Below are positions 18,690 to 27,292 of a stretch of DNA of 64,000 bases, piece by piece. Position 1 is the first letter of the stretch, and each line of letters opens with the position of its first letter. The DNA comes from an uncultured Lactobacillus sp. (GTDB lineage: Bacteria > Bacillota > Bacilli > Lactobacillales > Lactobacillaceae). The notes under the pieces were generated by a model. It did not search any database and had not been told where the DNA came from. It was given only the letters and a program-made list of their open reading frames with translations. Made by a program: the position numbers and the translations under genes. The stretch covers positions 1-64,000 of the forward strand of contig NZ_CARBVX010000008.1 of assembly GCF_948948975.1 (NCBI RefSeq). Reading direction: 5' to 3'.

Positions 18690-18720
18690 TTGTTGATATA
18701 AAAGCCTGCTGTGTTAAAAT
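18690..18720 (+). promoter_or_regulatory. Possible promoter of the Asp23-family/fakA/recG run
   Basis: TTGTTG (18690-18695) and TAAAAT (18715-18720) with a 19-base spacer, 41 bases upstream of the gene. Spacing is longer than ideal, so the call is tentative. Confidence 0.45.
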
Positions 18721-18760
18721 AAATTGAGAAAAAATTGTTCTTCGTTAATGGAGGAATACG

Positions 18761-19123
18761 ATGGCTGTTAAAATTAAAACAAAATATGGCTTAATTGATA
18801 TTTCAAATAGTGTAATTGCTACTGTCGTAGGCGGAGCAGCTACTTCGAACTATGGTGTAGTTGGAATGGCTTCAAAGAACGCTTTACGTGACGGAGCTTA
18901 CACTATTTTAAACCGTGAAAATTACCGTCGCGGTGTTGTAATTAAAACTAATGATAATCAAATCGTCGTTGATGTATATATTATTGTGGGTTATGGTCTA
19001 AAAATTTCGGAAGTAAGTCACAATGTCCAAGATAGTGTAAAATACAATCTTGAAAATCTTTTAGGCATTAAGACTAAGTCGGTTAACGTTATTGTTCAAG
19101 GCGTAAAGATTTTAGACGATTAA
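18761..19123 (+). CDS. Asp23/Gls24 family protein (YloU-like)
   Basis: 120-residue member of the Asp23/Gls24 family and paralogue of the protein at 620-1060. The family core with ATVVGGAATSNYGVVGMASK is at about residues 20-40 and IVVDVYIIVGYGLKISEV near residues 67-84. There is no acidic tail. A GGAGGA site precedes the ATG. Conserved linkage to the DAK2/FakA-like gene directly downstream suggests a role tied to fatty-acid or envelope metabolism, but the activity is unknown. Confidence 0.9.
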   Translation: MAVKIKTKYGLIDISNSVIATVVGGAATSNYGVVGMASKNALRDGAYTILNRENYRRGVVIKTNDNQIVVDVYIIVGYGLKISEVSHNVQDSVKYNLENLLGIKTKSVNVIVQGVKILDD

Positions 19124-19144
19124 TGCATTCTGGAGGAGTTAATT

Positions 19145-20809
19145 GTGGTTTTAACTGAAATTAATAGTGATCAATTCAGAGATATGGTTCGTGCAGCAAC
19201 TCATCGCATGGGCAAGAACGCTGAATTTGTAAATAAATTAAATGTTTTCCCAGTACCGGATGGTGATACTGGAACTAATATGAATTTAACCATTGAGAGC
19301 GGCGCAAAAGCTGTTAATGAGAATCTTAGTGAATCTGTTGGCGACCTAACTGAAAGTCTTTCAAAAGGTATGTTGATGGGAGCTCGCGGTAACAGTGGAG
19401 TTATAACTTCTCAACTATTTAGAGGGTTTTATAAAGCTACTGAAGGAAAGGATACGCTAACTGCTCAAGATTTAGCTAATGCTTTTGCAAATGGTGTTAC
19501 AACTGCATATAAAGCAGTTATGAAACCTGTTGAAGGAACTATTTTAACTGTTGCTCGTGTTGCAGCTGAAGAAGGTAAAAACAAGGCAAACGAAACTGAT
19601 GATGTCAGCGAAGTAATGAGAGCAGTAGTTGATGGAGCTAAAAAGGCTTTGAAGACTACGCCAGATTTATTACCAGTTTTAAAGCAAGTTGGAGTAGTAG
19701 ACTCAGGTGGTCAGGGATTAGTATTTATCTACCAAGGCTTTTTAGAGGGAGTTCTTGGCGAAAAGGGTAATGATGACTACCAACTAGATGAAGGTGAAAT
19801 GGATGAGTTAATTAATGCAGCTCACCACCAAGCTGAATCTGCTCAAGTTCAATTGTCAACTAGTGATATTAAGAATGGTTACTGTACCGAAATTATGGTT
19901 GACCTAACTGCTGATGTTCCAAATAAAGAAGAATTCAATCTTGAACAATTTAGAGAACATCTATCTAACTTAGGTGATTCACTTTTAGCTGTTTCGGATG
20001 GTGAAGTGGCTAAAGTTCACGTTCATACAGAACATCCAGGAGATGTCTTTACATACGGTCAAAAATTTGGACAACTAGGCAAAATTAAGATCGATAATAT
20101 GCGGATTCAACATGAAACTATCTTAGAAAATAACGAAGAACAAGAAGAAAGTGTTGATTTTGCAGTTATTGCAGTTGCTTCAGGTCATGGGATCCGTGAA
20201 TTGTTTAAGAGTGAAGGCGTAAATAGAATTATTTCTGGTGGACAAACTATGAATCCATCAACTAAGGATATTATGGACGCTATTACTAAATCCGGTGCTA
20301 AAAAAGCTATTATTTTACCAAATAACGGTAATATTATCATGGCTGCTAAGCAAGCTGCTGAAGTTAGTGAAATTCCGGTTGGAATTGTGCCCACAAAGAC
20401 AATTTCTCAAGGGTTAACTGCAATGCTTTCCTTTGATCCAGATGCTTCAGTAGAGGAAAATGTTGAAGCAATGTCTGAAGATCTAGATACAGTTAAATCT
20501 GGTGAAGTCACTAAAGCAATCCGTGACACTAAGATTGATGATATTGAAGTTAAAAAAGATGACTACCTTGGAATTGTTGATGGAACCATTAAGATTGATA
20601 ACCCCGACTTGGTTGATACAACAGTTTCAATGATTGAAAAGATGTTAGATGAAGATAGTGAAATTATCACTATTATGTATGGTAGTGATGCTACCAGAGC
20701 AGAAGCTAACGAAGTAGTTAAAAAACTTAAGGCTACTCATGATGATTTAGAATTTGAAGTTCATGATGGTGGCCAGCCAGTATACTACTTCTTGGTATCC
20801 GTGGAATAA
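19145..20809 (+). CDS. fakA: DAK2-domain fatty acid kinase, FakA-like (YloV)
   Basis: FakA with a FakB carrier phosphorylates exogenous fatty acids to acyl-phosphate, the substrate of PlsX (encoded at 22870). The N-terminal DhaL-like domain holds the ATP/Mg motif PVPDGDTGTNMN (about 36-47) with D39 and D41 and a GARGNSGVI loop. A central domain and a C-terminal DegV-like domain follow. 554 residues is usual. It starts with GTG after GGAGGAG. No fakB is seen in the window. The kinase role is from characterised homologues. Confidence 0.9.
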   Translation: MVLTEINSDQFRDMVRAATHRMGKNAEFVNKLNVFPVPDGDTGTNMNLTIESGAKAVNENLSESVGDLTESLSKGMLMGARGNSGVITSQLFRGFYKATEGKDTLTAQDLANAFANGVTTAYKAVMKPVEGTILTVARVAAEEGKNKANETDDVSEVMRAVVDGAKKALKTTPDLLPVLKQVGVVDSGGQGLVFIYQGFLEGVLGEKGNDDYQLDEGEMDELINAAHHQAESAQVQLSTSDIKNGYCTEIMVDLTADVPNKEEFNLEQFREHLSNLGDSLLAVSDGEVAKVHVHTEHPGDVFTYGQKFGQLGKIKIDNMRIQHETILENNEEQEESVDFAVIAVASGHGIRELFKSEGVNRIISGGQTMNPSTKDIMDAITKSGAKKAIILPNNGNIIMAAKQAAEVSEIPVGIVPTKTISQGLTAMLSFDPDASVEENVEAMSEDLDTVKSGEVTKAIRDTKIDDIEVKKDDYLGIVDGTIKIDNPDLVDTTVSMIEKMLDEDSEIITIMYGSDATRAEANEVVKKLKATHDDLEFEVHDGGQPVYYFLVSVE

Positions 20810-20812
20810 AAT

Positions 20813-22852
20813 ATGAATAATAAGCAGAGTAAGTTATTTGAACCAGTAACTGAGTTAAAGGGTGTAGGGGCAAAGACAGCTACAGCTTTGGCCAGTCTTG
20901 GCATTAACACAATTTATGATTTACTATTTTATTTTCCTTTTAGATATGATGATTTAGAGACAATTCCTCTTGATCAAATTGAAGATGGGCAGAAAGTCCT
21001 ATTAAAGGGAATGGTGGTAACAGATCCATTTGTTAGCCGATTTGGTTATCGAAAAACAAGGCTCAGCTTTAAAATGAAAATTGATCATGACATTATCATG
21101 GTCAATTTTTTTAATCAGCCCTGGTTAAAGGATAAAGTGGAATCAGGTAAGGAAGTTGCAGTATATGGGAAGTATCAAGTGGCCCGGCAGTCATTAAGTG
21201 GCTTTAAATTAGTAGCTGAAAAGAAAGATTCGGGTTTTGCTCCTATTTATTCTGTTAATCGTCATTTGAAGCAAAATAAGCTGCAAAAGTTAATTAATCT
21301 TGCTTTAGAGGAAGCTATAAATGAAGTTGGAGAAACAATCCCAGCTTCTATCAGAAAAAAATATCGCTTGCTTTCTGATCGCGTTTTGGTAGAAAAAATG
21401 CATCATCCCAAAAATGGAAATGAGGCAAAAATAGCACGCCGAAGTGCTATCTTTAGAGAATTTTTTCTTTTTCAAATGCAACTTGCTCAACTTCTTTCCC
21501 AAAGAAATGAAGACGCACCTGGAGTAGAAAAGAAATATGATTTAGCTGCTGTCAAAGAATTAATTGAAGAAATTCCATTTGAGTTATCTGATGATCAAAA
21601 AAAAGTGGTGAATGAAATCTTTGCTGATCTTCATTCTAAAAGACAAATGCGAAGACTATTGCAGGGAGATGTGGGTAGCGGTAAAACCGTAGTAGCGGTT
21701 TTTGCAATTTATGCAGCTATTACTGCAGGCTATCAGGCAGCTTTAATGGTTCCAACAGAAATTTTAGCTCAGCAGCATTTTGCTAAGATAGATGAATTGC
21801 TGAAGCCCTTAGGGGTTCGAGTTGCCTTATTGACGGGAGACACTAAGGATTTAGAAAAGAAAGAAATTTATCGTGAATTAGCTGATGGAACAATCAATGT
21901 TGTGATTGGTACTCATGCATTAATCCAAAAAGATGTTCATTTTAAAGATCTAGGCCTCGTTATAATTGATGAGCAACATAGATTTGGAGTAAATCAAAGA
22001 AACACCTTAATTAAAAAAGGTGAGGCACCTGATATACTGGCAATGACAGCCACCCCAATTCCTCGTACATTAGCCTTAACCGTATACGGAGATATGGCTG
22101 TTTCTGAAATTAGACACTTGCCAAAAGGGAGAAAGCCAGTAGTTTCGTCATGGGCAACCTCTAGCAAATTGAGAGAGGTGCTTGATTTAATGCGTTCACA
22201 GCTCGATAAAGGTTTTCAAATTTATGTTGTAACTCCTTTAATCAGTGAGTCAGAAAAAAGTGACTTAAAAAACGCTGAGGATTTACAAGCAAAAATTGCT
22301 CATTACTTTAAAGACGAAAATGTCGTTTTACTTCATGGTCAGATGAAAGGCGATCAGAAAAATGAAATTATGGATAGCTTTGCTGCGGGCAAGATTAATA
22401 TTTTAGTTACTACAAGTGTAATTGAAGTTGGTGTTGATGTTCCGAATGCAAATATGATGGTGATCTTTAATGCTGATCGCTTTGGCTTAAGTCAATTGCA
22501 TCAGTTGCGAGGGAGAATTGGCCGGGGGCAAACACAAAGTTTTTGTGTGTTTGTGAGTGATCCTAAAACAGAAATTGGTAAGAAACGGATGAACATTATT
22601 ACCTCTACCAGTAACGGTTTTAAATTAGCAGAAGAAGATTTAAAACTACGGGGTGAAGGAGATGTTTTTGGAAAGGCTCAGTCTGGTTTGCCGCAGTTTC
22701 AAGTTGGCGATGTAGTAAATGACTATAATGCTTTAGTGACTGCTCAAAAAGAGGCTCGTAACCTAATTAAGTTTGACCCAGCTTTGGTTAATCCAAAAAA
22801 TAAATTTTTACAAGAAGTGCTAAAATATAAGAAAGATTTGAATAATAATTAG
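20813..22852 (+). CDS. recG: ATP-dependent DNA helicase RecG
   Basis: Branched-DNA translocase that remodels stalled forks and Holliday junctions. An N-terminal wedge/OB domain (about 1-150) contains the LKGVGAKTATALASLGI hairpin segment; the helicase core has Walker A GDVGSGKT (about 285), a DEQH box (DEQHRFG) and motif VI QLRGRIGRG. The C-terminal TRG region is present. 679 residues is normal. It begins 3 bases after the fakA-like stop. Confidence 0.96.
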   Translation: MNNKQSKLFEPVTELKGVGAKTATALASLGINTIYDLLFYFPFRYDDLETIPLDQIEDGQKVLLKGMVVTDPFVSRFGYRKTRLSFKMKIDHDIIMVNFFNQPWLKDKVESGKEVAVYGKYQVARQSLSGFKLVAEKKDSGFAPIYSVNRHLKQNKLQKLINLALEEAINEVGETIPASIRKKYRLLSDRVLVEKMHHPKNGNEAKIARRSAIFREFFLFQMQLAQLLSQRNEDAPGVEKKYDLAAVKELIEEIPFELSDDQKKVVNEIFADLHSKRQMRRLLQGDVGSGKTVVAVFAIYAAITAGYQAALMVPTEILAQQHFAKIDELLKPLGVRVALLTGDTKDLEKKEIYRELADGTINVVIGTHALIQKDVHFKDLGLVIIDEQHRFGVNQRNTLIKKGEAPDILAMTATPIPRTLALTVYGDMAVSEIRHLPKGRKPVVSSWATSSKLREVLDLMRSQLDKGFQIYVVTPLISESEKSDLKNAEDLQAKIAHYFKDENVVLLHGQMKGDQKNEIMDSFAAGKINILVTTSVIEVGVDVPNANMMVIFNADRFGLSQLHQLRGRIGRGQTQSFCVFVSDPKTEIGKKRMNIITSTSNGFKLAEEDLKLRGEGDVFGKAQSGLPQFQVGDVVNDYNALVTAQKEARNLIKFDPALVNPKNKFLQEVLKYKKDLNNN

Positions 22853-22869
22853 AAATAACCGGAGTGAAT

Positions 22870-23871
22870 ATGAAAACAATTGCAATTGATGCTATGGGAG
22901 GAGAAAATGCTCCTAAGGCTATTGTTGATGCCGTATTAAAAGCAAAGCCAAAATTAAAAGATACAAAATTTGTTTTATTTGGGGATGAAGAAAAGATTAA
23001 TAAACTAATTCCCACTGAGCAAAAAGATAGGATTGACGTTATTCCAACGAGTGAAGTTATTGTTGATAGTGATGAGCCAGTAAAAGCAATTAGACGTAAG
23101 AAAGATTCTTCAATGGTTGTTGCTGCTAACTATGTAAAGTCAGGAAAAGCAGACGCCTTATTTTCACTCGGAAATACGGGTGCGCTATTAGCTTGCGGGA
23201 TTTTTATTATTGGCCGAATTAAAGGTGTGGAACGTCCAGCTTTAATGCCAACTCTTCCCAGTGCTAAAAGTGAGGACGGCTTTAATATTATTGATGTTGG
23301 TGCGAATGCACAAAGTAAGCCTGAATATTTAGTACAATGGGCACAAATGGCTAATTTTTATGCTCAAAAAATTAGAAATATTAAAAATCCAACGGTAGCT
23401 TTATTAAATAATGGTACAGAAGATGACAAAGGTGATCCGCTCCACCAAGAGGCTTACAAGCTTCTTAAAGCAACTGATCTTAATTTTATTGGTAATGCTG
23501 AAGGAAATGATTTAATGGAAGGTAAGGCTGATGTGATTGTAACAGATGGTTTTACTGGAAATGCCACTCTGAAGGCAATAGAAGGAACTGCAAGCGTAAT
23601 TTTACGTCTGCTTAAGAATTCTTTGCTAAATAATGGCTTACGTCCCAAGGTAGGAGCTCTATTAGCAAAGCCAGGCCTTACAGCATTAAAGAAAAGATTT
23701 GATACTGCGAGATATGGGGGAGCAGTTTTACTTGGAGTGAATGCACCTGTTGTAAAGACGCATGGTAGATCGAATATTCGTCCTATTTACTATACCTTAT
23801 TACAAATTGATAAGATGTTGAGTCAAGATCTAGTTGGAGAATATAAAAAATACTTTAGTGAATCTCGCTAG
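22870..23871 (+). CDS. plsX: Phosphate acyltransferase PlsX
   Basis: Converts between acyl-ACP and acyl-phosphate, feeding PlsY for lysophosphatidate. The N-terminal IAIDAMGGENAPKAIV motif is diagnostic; GNTGALLA (about 100) and the C-terminal APVVKTHGRSN are present. I start at ATG 22870 because GGAG at 22861-22864 is then correctly spaced; an in-frame GTG at 22864 overlaps that site. About 333 residues. The fabD and fabG genes found between plsX and acpP in Bacillus are absent. Confidence 0.94.
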   Translation: MKTIAIDAMGGENAPKAIVDAVLKAKPKLKDTKFVLFGDEEKINKLIPTEQKDRIDVIPTSEVIVDSDEPVKAIRRKKDSSMVVAANYVKSGKADALFSLGNTGALLACGIFIIGRIKGVERPALMPTLPSAKSEDGFNIIDVGANAQSKPEYLVQWAQMANFYAQKIRNIKNPTVALLNNGTEDDKGDPLHQEAYKLLKATDLNFIGNAEGNDLMEGKADVIVTDGFTGNATLKAIEGTASVILRLLKNSLLNNGLRPKVGALLAKPGLTALKKRFDTARYGGAVLLGVNAPVVKTHGRSNIRPIYYTLLQIDKMLSQDLVGEYKKYFSESR

Positions 23872-23925
23872 ACTTTAATATAAAAATGCCTTAGAATTAA
23901 ACTAAACTTTTTTGGAGGTTAAAAA

Positions 23926-24168
23926 ATGACCGAAGAGGAAATTTTTAATAAAATTGCTGATATGATTTCAGAACGCTTTAGTATTGATCGTGATAAGATC
24001 ACTAAAGATTTAAATTTTCAAAATGATTTAGATGCAGATTCAATTGATTTCGTTGAGTTAGTAATGGATCTAGAAGATACATTTGGAGCAGAGATTCCAG
24101 ATGATGATGCGGAAAAATTACAAACTGTTGGTGAAGCAGTAAAATATATTCAGAGTCACCAAAATTAA
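23926..24168 (+). CDS. acpP: Acyl carrier protein
   Basis: 80-residue acidic helical protein. The attachment serine for 4'-phosphopantetheine is S39 in the DADSIDF motif. TTGGAGG precedes the ATG. Sitting 54 bases after plsX, it likely supplies acyl-ACP for PlsX and phospholipid synthesis. In most Firmicutes rnc and smc follow directly; here an 8-kb opp region intervenes. Confidence 0.93.
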   Translation: MTEEEIFNKIADMISERFSIDRDKITKDLNFQNDLDADSIDFVELVMDLEDTFGAEIPDDDAEKLQTVGEAVKYIQSHQN

Positions 24169-24191
24169 AATTCTAATCATTGAAATTTCAG

Positions 24192-24250
24192 AAGATACTG
24201 TCATTTTTCATTTACTTTTATAAAAGTTGTTGAAATAGCAGTATCTTTTG
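24192..24250 (+). terminator. Long hairpin after acpP, possible terminator overlapping the opp promoter
   Basis: AAGATACTG (24192-24200) pairs with CAGTATCTT (24239-24247) followed by TTGTTT. The loop contains a smaller perfect palindrome ACTTTTATAAAAGT (24214-24227). The 3' arm lies in the spacer of the predicted opp promoter. Loop length makes the terminator role uncertain. Confidence 0.5.
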
Positions 24251-24258
24251 TTTATAAT
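24230..24258 (+). promoter_or_regulatory. Promoter of the oppDFBC operon
   Basis: TTGAAA (24230-24235) and a perfect TATAAT (24253-24258) are 17 bases apart. The predicted leader contains an inverted repeat, GACATTA (24262-24268) and TAATGTC (24294-24300). Confidence 0.75.
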
Positions 24259-24325
24259 AATGACATTAAATTGAAAATCTAATTGACTTTTAATAATGTC
24301 GTAAGGTTTGAGAGGAGAATGGCCT

Positions 24326-25336
24326 TTGGAAAAGCAAAGTGATCTTTTATTAGATATCGAACACTTGCATACCGCATATCGTTTACACGGTAAGTTTTAT
24401 GATGCCGCTGATGACATTAACTTAACCTTGAAGCGAAATGAGATTTTGGCAGTTGTTGGAGAATCTGGTTGTGGTAAAAGTACAATTGCTTCAAGCATTA
24501 TTGGTTTATACGACCACAAGAATACGAAAGTAACTGGCGATATTTTATACAATGAACTAAACTTAGTTAACTTAAATGAATCATTATTTAATAAAATTCG
24601 TGGTAATGATATTGGGATGATTTTCCAGGATCCATTAGCATCTCTTAATCCGTTGATGAAGGTTGGAGACCAAGTTGCTGAGACACTTTACTATCATACT
24701 GATATGGATGAAAAGGCTCGTCATGCACGCGTAATTGAACTCTTTAATCAAGTTGGGATGCCTCGTCCAGAAGAAATGTACGAGATGTACCCACATGAAT
24801 TATCTGGTGGTTTACGTCAACGTGTCGTAATTGCGATCGCAATTGCATGTAAGCCAGAAATTATTATTGCTGATGAACCAACTACCGCTTTGGATGTTAC
24901 TATTCAGGCACAAATCTTAGATTTACTTAAAGAAATTCAAAAAGAATCTCAGTCAGGGATTGTTTTAATTACACACGACTTAGGGGTTGTTGCTGAAACT
25001 GCTGATCAAGTAGCAGTTATGTATGCAGGACAAATTGTTGAAAAAGCTGATGTTAAAACAATTTTTGAAAATCCTCTTCATCCATATACACGTTCACTTT
25101 TACATTCTATGCCACAAACAGATGATGAAAGTGAAGATCTACATGTGATTCATGGAACAGTTCCTTCATTGATTAATATGCCAAGAACTGGGGATAGATT
25201 TGCAGCTAGAATTCCTTGGATTCCAGCTAGTGCTCATGAAGAGAACCCTAAGATTCATGAAGTTGAACCAGGACATTTTGTAAGATGTACTTGCTGGCAA
25301 AGCTTCCATTTCCAAGATGAAGAGAAGAAAGGATAG
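24326..25336 (+). CDS. oppD: Oligopeptide ABC transporter ATP-binding protein OppD
   Basis: One of two ATPases driving peptide import through OppBC. Walker A GESGCGKST, Q-loop FQDPLASLNP, signature LSGGLRQRV, Walker B IIIADEPTTALD and the C-terminal oligopeptide/dipeptide extension with a CTCW-type end are visible. I choose TTG at 24326: GAGGAG is 8 bases upstream, while the out-of-frame ATG at 24319 is too close to it and opens only a 7-codon frame. About 336 residues. It heads oppD-oppF-oppB-oppC. Confidence 0.93.
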   Translation: MEKQSDLLLDIEHLHTAYRLHGKFYDAADDINLTLKRNEILAVVGESGCGKSTIASSIIGLYDHKNTKVTGDILYNELNLVNLNESLFNKIRGNDIGMIFQDPLASLNPLMKVGDQVAETLYYHTDMDEKARHARVIELFNQVGMPRPEEMYEMYPHELSGGLRQRVVIAIAIACKPEIIIADEPTTALDVTIQAQILDLLKEIQKESQSGIVLITHDLGVVAETADQVAVMYAGQIVEKADVKTIFENPLHPYTRSLLHSMPQTDDESEDLHVIHGTVPSLINMPRTGDRFAARIPWIPASAHEENPKIHEVEPGHFVRCTCWQSFHFQDEEKKG

Positions 25337-25342
25337 GAAATT

Positions 25343-26311
25343 ATGGCCGATGAAATAATCGAAATAAAAGATTTAAAAGTTCACTATCCAATTCGTTCTG
25401 GATTTTGGAATAGAGTTACTGGATATGTCAAAGCCGTTGATGGGATTAATCTTTCAATTAAAGAAGGAGAAACCTACGGTCTAATTGGAGAATCAGGTTC
25501 CGGTAAATCAACTACTGGTAAAGCAATTGTTGGTGTAGAAAAAGTAACTAGCGGACAAATTTTGTATAAAGGTGTTGATGTTACTAAAGCATCAAATCGT
25601 AAAAAGCTTAACTACAATAAAGATGTTCAAATGATTTTCCAGGATTCAATGTCGAGTTTAAATCCTAGAAAACGAATTGAAGATATTATTGCTGAACCTA
25701 TTAGAAACTTTGAAAACTTGACAACCGATGAAGAAAGAAAACGAGTTCAAGAACTACTAGATATTGTTGGTATGCCTAGTGATGCTATCTACAAATATCC
25801 ACACGAATTCTCTGGTGGTCAACGTCAAAGAATTGGGGTGGCCCGTGCGGTAGCTACTAGACCTAAGTTGATCGTAGCAGATGAGCCAACCTCAGCTTTG
25901 GACTTATCTGTTCAAGCACAAGTTTTGAACTTTATGAAACATATTCAACAAGAATATAATATTGCCTATCTATTCATTTCACACGACTTGGGTGTTGTAA
26001 AGCATATGTCAGAAGATATTGCTATTATGCACCGTGGACGTTTTGTAGAAATTGGTAAACGTGATCAAATTTACAAGAATCCAATGCATATTTATACAAA
26101 GCGTCTACTTTCTGCAATTCCTGTTGTTGATGTTGAAAATAGAGAAAAACATAAGGAAGAGCGTCAACGTGTAGAACAAGAATTCTTACAAGATCAAGAT
26201 AAATGGTATGAAAAAGATGGTCGAGTATTACCACTACAAAAAGTTGCTGATCGTCATTTTGTCGCTTTACCTAAAGATATGATTAAGCAAGAATTGAAGG
26301 AGGGAGAATAG
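25343..26311 (+). CDS. oppF: Oligopeptide ABC transporter ATP-binding protein OppF
   Basis: Second ATPase of the peptide importer. It has Walker A GESGSGKST, Q-loop FQDSMSSLNPRKR, signature FSGGQRQRIGVARA and Walker B LIVADEPTSALDLS, then an OppF-type C-terminal extension. 322 residues. It lies 6 bases after oppD; GATAGGA is the likely ribosome site. Both OppD and OppF keep the Walker B glutamate, so both ATP sites appear competent. Confidence 0.94.
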   Translation: MADEIIEIKDLKVHYPIRSGFWNRVTGYVKAVDGINLSIKEGETYGLIGESGSGKSTTGKAIVGVEKVTSGQILYKGVDVTKASNRKKLNYNKDVQMIFQDSMSSLNPRKRIEDIIAEPIRNFENLTTDEERKRVQELLDIVGMPSDAIYKYPHEFSGGQRQRIGVARAVATRPKLIVADEPTSALDLSVQAQVLNFMKHIQQEYNIAYLFISHDLGVVKHMSEDIAIMHRGRFVEIGKRDQIYKNPMHIYTKRLLSAIPVVDVENREKHKEERQRVEQEFLQDQDKWYEKDGRVLPLQKVADRHFVALPKDMIKQELKEGE

Positions 26312-26313
26312 GT

Positions 26314-27276
26314 ATGTGGAAAACGGTTTTACGTCGAATCCTGATTATGATCCCCCAGTTACTTATCTTGAGTTTACTAGTCTTTATTTTGGCTAAAATG
26401 ATGCCTGGTGACCCATTTACTGGACTGATTAATCCGAATTCAGACGCTAAGGAAATTGCAAGATTAAGACAAGAATATGGATTGAATGATCCAGTTTGGG
26501 TGCAATATACTCGCTGGCTTGGAAATATGTTCCATGGTGATTTAGGACAATCATATATTCAAAAAGTTCCAGTTACTTCTTTGATTTGGGATCGTGCAGT
26601 TAACACTTTCTGGTTGTCTTTAATGACTGTTGTCTTAACTTATTTAATTGCTATTCCATTAGGTGTTACTGCAGGTCGTCACCAAGATGAATGGCAAGAT
26701 CATGGAGTACAAATTTTTAACTATATTACATTCGCAGTACCTCCATTTGTTTTCTACATTTTAGGTATTTGGCTATTCGGATTTACTTTAGGTTGGTTCC
26801 CAATCTCAGGGTCCGTTAGTGCAGATGTAAATCCAGGAACACTTGCTTATTTCTGGAGTAGAATTTATCACTTGATTTTGCCTTCAATTCTTTGTGCTTT
26901 AATCTCTACTACAGTTATTGTTCAATACTTAAGAACGGGAATTGTTGATAACAAGGTTGAAGATTATGTAAGAACTGCACGTAGTAAGGGTGTACCTGAA
27001 AATGTTGTTTTCAATAAACATATTTTAAGAAACTCACTTTTACCAATTGCTGCATTCTTTGGTAACACTATTACTGGTTTACTTTCAGGTTCGATGGTTA
27101 TTGAATCAGTGTTTAGTTATCCTGGTATGGGTAAATTGTTCCTTGATTCTATTGCACAACGTGACTACGCAACTTTAACTGCCTTGATTTTATTATTTGG
27201 TGTGTTAACTTTAGTTGGTAATTTGTTATCTGATATTATCATGAGTATTATTGACCCAAGAATTCGGATTAAGTAG
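26314..27276 (+). CDS. oppB: Oligopeptide ABC transporter permease OppB
   Basis: Inner-membrane permease with about six transmembrane helices; the first is at about residues 9-28. The binding-protein-dependent transport domain includes the EAA-type loop around YVRTARSKGVPENVV near residue 219. 320 residues is normal. AGGGAG precedes the ATG, which begins 3 bases after oppF. It pairs with OppC to form the channel. Confidence 0.94.
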   Translation: MWKTVLRRILIMIPQLLILSLLVFILAKMMPGDPFTGLINPNSDAKEIARLRQEYGLNDPVWVQYTRWLGNMFHGDLGQSYIQKVPVTSLIWDRAVNTFWLSLMTVVLTYLIAIPLGVTAGRHQDEWQDHGVQIFNYITFAVPPFVFYILGIWLFGFTLGWFPISGSVSADVNPGTLAYFWSRIYHLILPSILCALISTTVIVQYLRTGIVDNKVEDYVRTARSKGVPENVVFNKHILRNSLLPIAAFFGNTITGLLSGSMVIESVFSYPGMGKLFLDSIAQRDYATLTALILLFGVLTLVGNLLSDIIMSIIDPRIRIK

Positions 27277-27292
27277 GGAGGAGTAGTAAATT

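Noticed and set aside
24181-24190. Palindrome TGAAATTTCA after acpP
   Set aside because: Short and expected by chance in AT-rich DNA.
24319-24342. Seven-codon frame starting at ATG 24319
   Set aside because: Only one base separates it from the ribosome site; noted as a decoy start, not a gene.
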